From DSQQ01 sp964443075 (GTDB lineage: Bacteria > Chloroflexota > Anaerolineae > 4572-78 > J111): DNA of 26,896 nt. This document shows, one piece after another, positions 15,798 through 23,191 of this stretch. The notes beneath the pieces are model-generated. The model did no database searches. It had not been told where the DNA came from and was given only the letters and a program-made list of their open reading frames with translations. Numbering within the stretch: the first letter of the stretch is position 1; every line of letters begins with the position of its first letter. The DNA lies in assembly GCA_964443075.1 (NCBI GenBank), contig CAYUCB010000052.1, positions 1-26,896 on the forward strand, given 5' to 3'. Made by a program: the position numbers and the translations under genes.

Positions 15798-18149
15798 TTA
15801 ACGGCTTCGACTATTACCCCGGCGGGTAGAATGGGTTAGATGGGCTGGCTGTAACTTAGCGCCCGGAGAAACTTTGGCTAATGGGGCGACAGGCTGGGGT
15901 AGGTGAACCAGCTCGGCTTCATCAATACGAAATTGAACTACGGCGGATTGCAGCTGTTCAGCTAATTGAGCCAACTCTTGGGCCGAGGCCACCACCTCTT
16001 CAACCTGAGCCGCCATCTCTTCGGCTGAGGCGCTCACTTCTTCTACCGAGGCGCTGTTTTCTTCGGCTATGCTGGCGACCCCTTCCATGGCCTGCATCAC
16101 TTCCTGGCTGCCGGCGGCCATTTCTTCGGCCACTGCGGTATTTTCTTCGACAATGGCGCTCACTGTTTCAACCGATGAGACCACCCCTTCGCTTTTTTGG
16201 CGTAGTTGAGCCACCGACCCGGCTATTTGAGCCGCTTGAGCCGCGGCCTGTTCAGCCGCTTGCAAAATCTCTTCCAAAGAGCGCGAGGTGTCGGCGGCCA
16301 GCCGGGTGCCTGCCGTTACTTCGCTCACCGTGCTATCCATCGCAGAAATCGCCTCACGCACCGTTTCTTGCACCCGTTCAATCAAATCGGCAATATCACG
16401 GGTGGCAATTTTAGAATCTTCTGATAATTTGCGCACCTGGTCGGCCACCACCGCAAACCCCCGGCCATGTTCGCCGGCGCGGGCGGCCTCAACCGCCGCG
16501 TTTAAGGCCAGCATATCGGTTTTATCGGCAATATCATCAATGGTTTCAATAATCCGGCCAATTTCTTTAGAGCGAGCGCCCATCTCTTTTACTTTTTCCG
16601 CCGCCGAAGCGGTGCGGTTGTGGATGGTGTTCATCCCCTGGCCGGTTTGCTGCACCGCCGTTACCCCGTTGCGGGCGGCCTGGGTGACTTTACCGCTGGC
16701 TTCGGCCACCGTGCGGGTTATCTGGCCCACCTGGTCAACAATGAGAACCATGTCTCCAATGAGGCCAGAGGTTCGCTGCACCCCCTGGGCCTGCTCTTGC
16801 GCCCCTCGGGCAATCCCATCGGCGGCGCGGGCCATTTGCTCCACGTTACCGGTGGCGGCGGTAATCCCTTGAGTTTGTTGAGCGGTACCCAGGGCAATTT
16901 GCTGGATGGTGGCTGTCACCTGCTGGCTGGCCTGGCCCACCTGTTCGGCCGCCACAGAGAGTTGAGCCGAAGCGGAATTAACAATTTTGGCCGAACCGGC
17001 CACCTTCCCAATCAGTTCGCGCAGGTTGGCAATCATCTGGCTAAAAGCGTTGCCCAGCGCGTCTTTATCGGATTGAGGGGTTATTTCGGTCGTCAGGTCG
17101 CCTTCGGCCAGGCTGTTGGCTGCTTCGACCACTTGCTGCTGGTAGTTAATCATCCGGCTAAAGGCGTTGCCCAAAATATCTTTATCGGATTGGGGGGTCA
17201 CGTTAACGGCCACATCCCCCAGAGCCAACCGATTGGCCGCTTCGGCCATTTGCTTTTGGTAGCCAATCACCCGGGTAAAGGCGTTGCCCAGCACATCTTT
17301 ATCAGATTGCGGGGTAAGGTTAGCAGTTAGATCACCCTCAGCCAGACGAGTTGCTGTTCTGGCGATTTCCTGGATATAGGTATTCATCTGACGAAAAGCG
17401 TTAGCCAGGTCGCCAATCTCATCTTTGGAGTTGATAGTAATAGGCCGGTCAAGTTCGCCCTTAGCCACACCTTCGGCTACGTAAGCCATCTGTCTGGCGG
17501 CCTTGCTAATAGAACGGGCAAGAGCAAAGCCGATAACTAGACCCAGGATGACAGTCAGGACGGTTCCCCAGATCAATACTCTGTAGTTAAGAAGGCTTGA
17601 AGCTTCGCTGGTTTTCGCTCGCTCAAGCAACAAAATTTCCTCCACTTGTGAGGCTTCAGCCACTTTGGCCCGGATCGCATCCATATAAGTTTTGCCCCCG
17701 GCCGAACTTTCATACTCTACAACTTCCTGCATACTGGCAGAGCCATTGTTAACCTGCTCACGTAGTTTGATGCCCGGCTCAGCCCACGTCGTTTCCCAGG
17801 CTTTGGCCTGTTTGGCAACTTCCTGCCAGCGGGTTATCTGGGCCGGATTGTCGGCTGTCAGCGTCATCAACTCAGTTAATGAGGCTTGGTACTCGTCTCT
17901 GCCACTACGGTAGGGTTCCAAAAAGTTATCCTCGCCGCTCAACTGATAACCACGGAGGCCTGTTTCCATATTAACCAGGCCCAACAACGTTCGATCGGCT
18001 TTATCCAGTACCTGATTGGTATGAGTTACCCAGTTTGCTGAATCATCATTATCTAGCTGCGTCTTGTAGCTAAATAGGACTACGGCACAGAAGATGATCA
18101 AAACAACAATGAAGCCAGCCAGTAATTTAACTTGTAAGGTCATTTTCAT
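15798..18149 (-). CDS. CHASE3 methyl-accepting chemotaxis protein with four HAMP units
   Basis: A 783-residue receptor. The first membrane segment (about 10-27) leads to a CHASE3-type sensor (about 35-170), recognised by NMETGLRGYQLSGEDNFLEPY. The second membrane segment is about 190-210. A canonical HAMP (about 211-261, with SKDEIGDLANAFRQM) is followed by three 39-residue HAMP-like units (262-300, 301-339, 340-378), and the signalling coiled coil runs from about 379 to 735. Its tip reads LNAAVEAARAGEHGRGF. The tail is basic (STRRGNSRSR). Of the four receptors it is nearest cheW, 22 bases away, and the only one lacking the upstream palindrome cassette. CHASE3 ligands are generally unknown. 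Confidence 0.9.
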   Translation of the reverse strand: MKMTLQVKLLAGFIVVLIIFCAVVLFSYKTQLDNDDSANWVTHTNQVLDKADRTLLGLVNMETGLRGYQLSGEDNFLEPYRSGRDEYQASLTELMTLTADNPAQITRWQEVAKQAKAWETTWAEPGIKLREQVNNGSASMQEVVEYESSAGGKTYMDAIRAKVAEASQVEEILLLERAKTSEASSLLNYRVLIWGTVLTVILGLVIGFALARSISKAARQMAYVAEGVAKGELDRPITINSKDEIGDLANAFRQMNTYIQEIARTATRLAEGDLTANLTPQSDKDVLGNAFTRVIGYQKQMAEAANRLALGDVAVNVTPQSDKDILGNAFSRMINYQQQVVEAANSLAEGDLTTEITPQSDKDALGNAFSQMIANLRELIGKVAGSAKIVNSASAQLSVAAEQVGQASQQVTATIQQIALGTAQQTQGITAATGNVEQMARAADGIARGAQEQAQGVQRTSGLIGDMVLIVDQVGQITRTVAEASGKVTQAARNGVTAVQQTGQGMNTIHNRTASAAEKVKEMGARSKEIGRIIETIDDIADKTDMLALNAAVEAARAGEHGRGFAVVADQVRKLSEDSKIATRDIADLIERVQETVREAISAMDSTVSEVTAGTRLAADTSRSLEEILQAAEQAAAQAAQIAGSVAQLRQKSEGVVSSVETVSAIVEENTAVAEEMAAGSQEVMQAMEGVASIAEENSASVEEVSASAEEMAAQVEEVVASAQELAQLAEQLQSAVVQFRIDEAELVHLPQPVAPLAKVSPGAKLQPAHLTHSTRRGNSRSR
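17016..17366 (-). repeat. Array of three HAMP-like units (CHASE3 receptor)
   Basis: Three consecutive 39-codon (117-bp) units: residues 262-300, 301-339 and 340-378. Each follows the pattern A.RLA.GD(L/V)...TPQSDKD.LGNAF. The last ends NLRELIG, the junction to the signalling domain. With the canonical HAMP this gives four HAMP modules. Confidence 0.88.
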
Positions 18150-18241
18150 AAGGGTCTCCTAAAATAAATAAGGTGATACGTAAGTTCGCGATTATTAAAA
18201 AATATGCTTAAACCTGGATAGATGTAACCAAAATAATCAGA
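18150..18241 (-). other. Spacer upstream of the CHASE3 receptor
   Basis: This 92-bp gap is AT-rich and contains GGAGACCCTT as ribosome site for ATG 18149. No copy of the palindrome cassette found before the other three receptor genes is present, and no convincing promoter was identified. The gene may be read from the upstream receptor transcript. Confidence 0.5.
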
Positions 18242-20380
18242 TTAGTTGCGCCCATTGCCTATATGACCGGTCATAACCGGCTGCGCTCGCTTAACCCCAG
18301 CCGTCACCGGCTTGCGCTGACGGCTGGCCCGCTCAGACTGTCCCGAATCAACCCCATCTACCCGAAATTGGGCCACTAAGGTGCGCAGCTGATCCGCCAG
18401 CGAAGCCATCTCCTGGGCCGAAGCAACCACCTCTTCTACCTGGGCCGACATTTCTTCGGCTGAGGCGCTCACTTCTTCCGCCGAGGCGCTGTTTTCTTCG
18501 GCCACGCTGGCGACGCCTTCCATGGCCTGCATCACTTCCTGGCTGCCCGCCGCCATCTCTTCGGCCACCGAGGTATTCTCTTCCACTATCGCGCTGACCG
18601 ACTCTATCGCCGCGACCACCCCTTCGCTCTTATTCTTGAGTTGGGTTGTGTCTTTGGCAATCTGACCGGCCATCCCGGCGGCCTGTTCGGCCGCTTGCAG
18701 AATATCTTCCAGGGCGCGGCTTGTATCCGCCGCCAGCCGCGTGCCCGCGCCCACCTCAGTCACCGCGCTCTCCATCGCCCCGACCGCCTCGCGCACCGTC
18801 TCCTGCACCCGTTCAATCAAATCGGCAATATCGCGGGTGGCCCCTTTGGAATCTTCCGACAGCTTACGCACCTGGTCGGCCACCACCGCAAAACCGCGCC
18901 CGTGCTCACCGGCCCGGGCCGCTTCTACGGCGGCGTTCAAAGCCAGCATGTCGGTTTTATCGGCAATATCGTCAATGGTTTCCACAATCCGCCCAATCTC
19001 TTTAGAGCGAGCGCCCATTTCCTTCACCTTTTCCGCCGCCGAAGTGGTGCGAAGGTGGATCGTGTCCATGCCCCGGCCCGTTTGCTGCACGGACGTGACC
19101 CCACTGCGGGCGGCTTGGGTGACTTTGGCGTTGGCTTCCGTGACCGCCAGGGCCACCTGGCCCACCTGCTCCACAATGTTAGCCATCTCGCCCACCAGGA
19201 CCGAGGTTTTTTGCACCCCCTGGGCCTGTTCCTGGGCCCCACGGGCAATGCCATCGGCGGCGCGGGCCATTTGTTCCACATTGTTGGTGGTTTCGGTGAC
19301 GGCTTGGGTTTGTAAGGTGGTGCCCTGAGCCACCTGCTGAATGGTAGCGGTCACTTGCTGGGTAGCCTGCCCGGTTTGTTCGGCGGCAATCGCCAGTTGG
19401 TTGGAGGCAATCCCCACCGCATTGGCCGATTCAGCCACCTGGCCCACCAAATCACGCAGGTTAGCGGTCATTTGAGCAAAAGCGTGGCCCAAAACGTCTT
19501 TATCCGATTGCGGGGTGATATTGGCCGTCAGGTCGCCCTGGGCCATCTGGTCGGCCACCTCGGCCATTTGCTGCTGGTAGCCAATCATCTGGCGGAAAGC
19601 TTCCGCCATCTGGCCCACTTCATCCCGGCCAAAAATTGTGACTTGTTGGGCCACATCCCCCATGGCCAGACGAGCGGCCGCGCCGGTAATCAGTTGGACC
19701 GGGTTAGAAATATTACGGGCCAGAAACAGGCCAAAACCCAAACCGGCCACAATAGCCACCACCGCAACCCACAGCATCCATTGAATGGTTTGGGCATAAA
19801 CCGCTTCCGCCGCCGCATGAGCCTCGGTCACATCCTGTCCATAAGTCAGCAAGATTTTTTGAACGTTATCTTGTATTTGGGTTAGCAGGCCATCAGATTG
19901 GTCGTCGAGTTTGGCTATCAGGGTTTCATCCCCGGCTTTCCAGGCCGGCACAATCTGCTCTAAAAATAAGGCGTCAAACTGGGTGGTCAGGCGGGCAATT
20001 TCGGCCAGAGATTGGGCTTCTTCCGCCGTGTGCGCGGTGCCTTCAAGATTTTTCTGCTTTTCCGCCACAGCCCTGGCGCTGGTGCGAAACTCTTCAATAT
20101 GCACCGAGTCATCATTCAGCAGCAGGTCAGCCTGGTTGGCGTACTTGGCAATCATGTACATCTGCATCGCCTGCAACTCGGTGGCGCTATCCTGGCGTTT
20201 CGAAGCCGCATCCTCAGCCGCAATAATCTGGGTCATGCCCCAATAACCCGTCCCGGCCACCACGATGATCAAGATAATAAACCAGAGATAACCCAGCATT
20301 ATTTTGGTCACAATGCGCCGGTTGTTCAAAAAAGCCATCGCGCCCCCCGGCGGGGCAGAAACAGTTGGTTGTGCCGACAT
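18242..20380 (-). CDS. Four-helix-bundle methyl-accepting chemotaxis protein with two HAMP units
   Basis: A 712-residue receptor starting MSAQPTVSAPPGG. The first membrane segment is about 28-47, a helical periplasmic sensor (about 48-200, 4HB_MCP-like) follows, and the second membrane segment is about 201-220. The canonical HAMP (221-271, GRDEVGQMAEAFRQM) is followed by a single 39-residue unit (272-310), then the signalling domain. It ends TGHIGNGRN. The sensor resembles that of the next receptor upstream (both have LFxEQ(I/V)VPAWK(A/E)GDE), so the two are paralogues by duplication. ATG 20380 is preceded by AAGGGGAAATATT. It should report through CheW and CheA. Ligand unknown. Confidence 0.9.
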   Translation of the reverse strand: MSAQPTVSAPPGGAMAFLNNRRIVTKIMLGYLWFIILIIVVAGTGYWGMTQIIAAEDAASKRQDSATELQAMQMYMIAKYANQADLLLNDDSVHIEEFRTSARAVAEKQKNLEGTAHTAEEAQSLAEIARLTTQFDALFLEQIVPAWKAGDETLIAKLDDQSDGLLTQIQDNVQKILLTYGQDVTEAHAAAEAVYAQTIQWMLWVAVVAIVAGLGFGLFLARNISNPVQLITGAAARLAMGDVAQQVTIFGRDEVGQMAEAFRQMIGYQQQMAEVADQMAQGDLTANITPQSDKDVLGHAFAQMTANLRDLVGQVAESANAVGIASNQLAIAAEQTGQATQQVTATIQQVAQGTTLQTQAVTETTNNVEQMARAADGIARGAQEQAQGVQKTSVLVGEMANIVEQVGQVALAVTEANAKVTQAARSGVTSVQQTGRGMDTIHLRTTSAAEKVKEMGARSKEIGRIVETIDDIADKTDMLALNAAVEAARAGEHGRGFAVVADQVRKLSEDSKGATRDIADLIERVQETVREAVGAMESAVTEVGAGTRLAADTSRALEDILQAAEQAAGMAGQIAKDTTQLKNKSEGVVAAIESVSAIVEENTSVAEEMAAGSQEVMQAMEGVASVAEENSASAEEVSASAEEMSAQVEEVVASAQEMASLADQLRTLVAQFRVDGVDSGQSERASRQRKPVTAGVKRAQPVMTGHIGNGRN
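19451..19567 (-). repeat. Single HAMP-like 39-residue unit (shortest array)
   Basis: One 117-bp unit, residues 272-310, of the terminal type (GDLTANITPQSDKDVLGHAF, ending TANLRD). It lies between the canonical HAMP and the signalling domain. Total HAMP count is two, the minimum among the four receptors. Confidence 0.88.
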
Positions 20381-20428
20381 AATATTTCCCCTTTCCGTCC
20401 CATAATAATCTCTCTACATCTCATATTC

Positions 20429-20497
20429 ACTATATCACATTCTACCGCCGGCGATTGAACCAGAAATGTCCCAAAACAAACCCAATTTTGGGACATT
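20429..20497 (-). promoter_or_regulatory. Palindrome-promoter cassette upstream of the two-HAMP receptor
   Basis: A perfect 12-bp inverted repeat, AATGTCCCAAAA (20465-20476) and TTTTGGGACATT (20486-20497), has a 9-base spacer. Downstream on the minus strand come a -35-like TTCAAT (20459-20454), 19 bases, and an extended -10 TGATATAGT (-10 hexamer at 20434-20429). The palindrome centre would lie near -59 relative to the start, a position typical of activator sites. Confidence 0.7.
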
Positions 20498-20505
20498 CCC
20501 CACTT

Positions 20506-20542
20506 AAAGAGTGGACCGATTTTTAAAACCGGTCAACTCTTT
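20506..20542 (-). terminator. Possible terminator after the five-HAMP receptor gene
   Basis: AAAGAGT-G-GACCG (20506-20518) pairs with CGGTC-A-ACTCTTT (20530-20542) with one internal mismatch, 9 bases after the stop codon of the upstream receptor gene. The U-run is short, so termination may be partial. Its place just before the next promoter cassette supports the idea of separate receptor transcripts. Confidence 0.45.
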
Positions 20543-20551
20543 TAACCTCAT

Positions 20552-23041
20552 TTATTTGTGCCCATTTTTCAAGGGACTCAGTGGCGTCAAAGGCCGCTGG
20601 ACGGCGGGGGGCGCAGTTGGCCCCCGCTTTTGAACAGCGAACGACTTAGGCTGAACCCACTCTTCTTCTATACGGAACCGGGAAATGGCCTCTCGCAACA
20701 ATTCGGCCAGCGAAGCCATCTCCTGGGCTGAAGCGACTACCTCTTCGGTCTGGGCCGACATTTCTTCCGCCGAGGCGCTCACTTCTTCGGCTGAGGCGCT
20801 GTTTTCTTCGGCCACGCTGGCAATGCCTTCCATGGCCTGCATCACTTCCTGGCTGCCGGCGGCCATTTCCTCCGCCACCGAGGTGTTTTCTTCCACTATC
20901 GCGCTCACCGACTCAATCGCGGTAACCACCCCTTCACTTTTTTGCCGTAACTGTTCTACTGCCTGACCAATATTATCAGACATTGCGGCCGCTTGTTCAG
21001 CCGCCTGCAAAATCTCCTCCAGCGAATGAGCGGTTTCGGCGGCTAACCGCGTGCCGGTGTCCACCTCAGCCACCGTGCTCTCCATCGCCCCGATCGCCTC
21101 ACGTACCGTCTCCTGCACCCGTTCGATCAAATCGGTAATATCTCGCGTGGCCCCTTTGGAATCTTCCGATAGTTTGCGCACCTGGTCGGCCACCACCGCA
21201 AAACCTCGCCCGTGTTCACCGGCCCGGGCCGCTTCGACCGCCGCGTTCAAGGCCAGCATATCGGTTTTATCGGCAATATCATCAATAGTTTCCACAATCC
21301 GCCCGATTTCTTTGGAACGGCTGCCCATTTCTTTGACCTTTTCCGCGGCCAAACCGGTGCGCCGGTGGATGGTCCCCATTCCCTGGCTGGTTTGTTGCAC
21401 CGCCAGCACGCCGCTGCGGGCGGCCTGGGTAACTTTGGCGTTAGCCTCAACCACTAAGCGGGTGGCCTGCCCTACCTGAGAAACAATACCTACCGTATCA
21501 CTCATTAAGGTTGAGGTTTTCTGTACGCCTTGCGCTTGTTCCTGAGCGCCGCGAGCAATACCATCGGCGGCGCGGGCCATCTGCTCTACGTTACTGGTCG
21601 CTTCGGTGACAGCCTGGGTTTGCTGGGTCGTGCCCTGGGCTACCTGCTGAATAGTGGCCGCTACTTGCTGGCCGGCCTGTCCGGTCTGTTCGGCGGCGCT
21701 AGCCAGTTGACCAGAGGCGACACCCACCGCGTTAGCCGATTCAGCCACCTGGCCGATCAGATCGCGCAAGTTGGCAATCATTTGAGCAAAAGCGTTGCTC
21801 AGGGCATCTTGGTCGGATTGAGGGGTGATGGTGATGGTTAAATCCCCTTGCGCCAAACCATCTGCCGCCTCAGCCATCTGCTGCTGGTAAGCAATCATTC
21901 GGCTAAACGCTTGCCCCTGAATGTCTTTAGCCGATTGGGGAATAACGTTAACCGTCACATCGCCTTGCGCCAGGCGATTGGCCGCTTCGCCCATTTGCTG
22001 TTGGTAAGCAATCATTTGCTCAAAAGCTTGGCCCAGCGCATCCTTATTGGATTGAGGGGTGATATTGGCCGAAACATCCCCTTCGGCCAGACGGTTGGCC
22101 ACTTCGGCCATTTGCTGCTGGTAAGCCACCATTTGCACAAAGGCATGGCCCAGCCTATCCTGCTGGGATTGAGGGGTAAGGCTGACCGTTACATCGCCTT
22201 GCGCCAGACGGCGCGCGGCTTCGGCCATTTGCTGTTGGTAGGTTATCATCTGGCGGAAAGCCTCCGCCATCTGACCCAGCTCGTTACGGCCGGTTAGGGT
22301 TAACTCCTGGTTGACATCACCTTCGGCCAACCGGGTTGCCACATGAGTGACCTGCTGCACCGGTTTAGCGATACTGCGGGCCACAAAAAAGCCAAAAATC
22401 ATGCCCACCACAGCCGCCACGATTGAAATAACCAGCATCCACAACATGGTTTGGCTTTGGGCCTGTTGAGCCATATTACCAGACTCAACCACTTCATTAC
22501 TTAAGGAAGTAATGAGTCTTTGAGCTTTATCAAGCATTTGAGTCACAAACACATCGGTTTGAGCGTCAAGTTGCTTGAGTTGGGCTTCATCACCTTCTTT
22601 CCAGGCCGGCACCACTTGTTCAAAAAATAAAGCGTCGGTTTGGGCGTCGAGCCGGTCAATCTCAGACATCCACTGCTGCTCATCGGGCGTATCTATAGCG
22701 CTTCTGACCCGTTCTTTGCTCTTATCCATGCCATCAATGTTGGTTCGAAAGGCATCAATCAGGGCCGGGTCGTTATTAATAATCAAATTGGCCTGATTGA
22801 TGTACTGTTGAAGGATATAAGATTGCATGGCCCACAAGTCGGCCACATCAGCTTGCCGTTGAAGGGCTAATTGGTCGGCGGCGGCACTGCGAGACAAACC
22901 CCAAAACGCAACCCCCACCACAGCACCCATCAACACAATCAGTAAAAAATAACCGGCCAGAATCTTTGAGCCAATTCGCAGATTATTGATAAACGCAAAC
23001 ACCCCCCCCGACGATTGAGATATATTGGTTTGAATTGACAT
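20552..23041 (-). CDS. Four-helix-bundle methyl-accepting chemotaxis protein with five HAMP units
   Basis: An 829-residue receptor starting MSIQTNISQSSGG. The membrane segments are about 29-49 and 200-220, and the periplasmic region between them is a helical bundle similar to the 712-residue receptor (ALFFEQVVPAWKEGDEAQL). The canonical HAMP (221-271, GRNELGQMAEAFRQM) is followed by four 39-residue units (272-427), then the signalling domain with the same tip as its neighbours (AAVEAARAGEHGRGF). The tail is short, ending PLKNGHK. A GAAGG ribosome site precedes ATG 23041. It has its own palindrome cassette. The extended array should lengthen the membrane-to-tip distance and add control steps. 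Confidence 0.9.
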   Translation of the reverse strand: MSIQTNISQSSGGVFAFINNLRIGSKILAGYFLLIVLMGAVVGVAFWGLSRSAAADQLALQRQADVADLWAMQSYILQQYINQANLIINNDPALIDAFRTNIDGMDKSKERVRSAIDTPDEQQWMSEIDRLDAQTDALFFEQVVPAWKEGDEAQLKQLDAQTDVFVTQMLDKAQRLITSLSNEVVESGNMAQQAQSQTMLWMLVISIVAAVVGMIFGFFVARSIAKPVQQVTHVATRLAEGDVNQELTLTGRNELGQMAEAFRQMITYQQQMAEAARRLAQGDVTVSLTPQSQQDRLGHAFVQMVAYQQQMAEVANRLAEGDVSANITPQSNKDALGQAFEQMIAYQQQMGEAANRLAQGDVTVNVIPQSAKDIQGQAFSRMIAYQQQMAEAADGLAQGDLTITITPQSDQDALSNAFAQMIANLRDLIGQVAESANAVGVASGQLASAAEQTGQAGQQVAATIQQVAQGTTQQTQAVTEATSNVEQMARAADGIARGAQEQAQGVQKTSTLMSDTVGIVSQVGQATRLVVEANAKVTQAARSGVLAVQQTSQGMGTIHRRTGLAAEKVKEMGSRSKEIGRIVETIDDIADKTDMLALNAAVEAARAGEHGRGFAVVADQVRKLSEDSKGATRDITDLIERVQETVREAIGAMESTVAEVDTGTRLAAETAHSLEEILQAAEQAAAMSDNIGQAVEQLRQKSEGVVTAIESVSAIVEENTSVAEEMAAGSQEVMQAMEGIASVAEENSASAEEVSASAEEMSAQTEEVVASAQEMASLAELLREAISRFRIEEEWVQPKSFAVQKRGPTAPPAVQRPLTPLSPLKNGHK
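21761..22228 (-). repeat. Array of four HAMP-like units
   Basis: Four exact 39-codon units: residues 272-310, 311-349, 350-388 and 389-427. Internal units read GDV and the last reads GDL, ending NLRDLIG. The third is the most diverged (NVIPQSAKDIQGQAF). No insertion or deletion breaks the 117-bp period. Confidence 0.9.
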
Positions 23042-23092
23042 AATAATTTTTCCTTCTCTTTTTTACTTTATCTAAAACACACGCCTTTGTTA

Positions 23093-23159
23093 ACTATATC
23101 ACATTCTTTTACGGCTGATAGAACCAAAAGTGTCCCAAAACAAACCCAATTTTGGGACA
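23093..23159 (-). promoter_or_regulatory. Palindrome-promoter cassette upstream of the five-HAMP receptor
   Basis: TGTCCCAAAA (23131-23140) and TTTTGGGACA (23150-23159) with a 9-base spacer, followed on the minus strand by TTCTAT (23123-23118), 19 bases, and an extended -10 TGATATAGT (-10 hexamer 23098-23093). Spacings match the other two copies exactly. The palindrome begins 32 bases after the stop codon of the upstream receptor. Confidence 0.7.
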
Positions 23160-23191
23160 TTTCTGCCTTTATCTTAAATTCCATAGACCCC

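Noticed and set aside
20465..20497. The receptor palindromes as simple rho-independent terminators
   Set aside because: There is no U-run after the stem, and each lies at a fixed distance from a promoter-like sequence. One copy (26594-26630) does not follow a visible gene.
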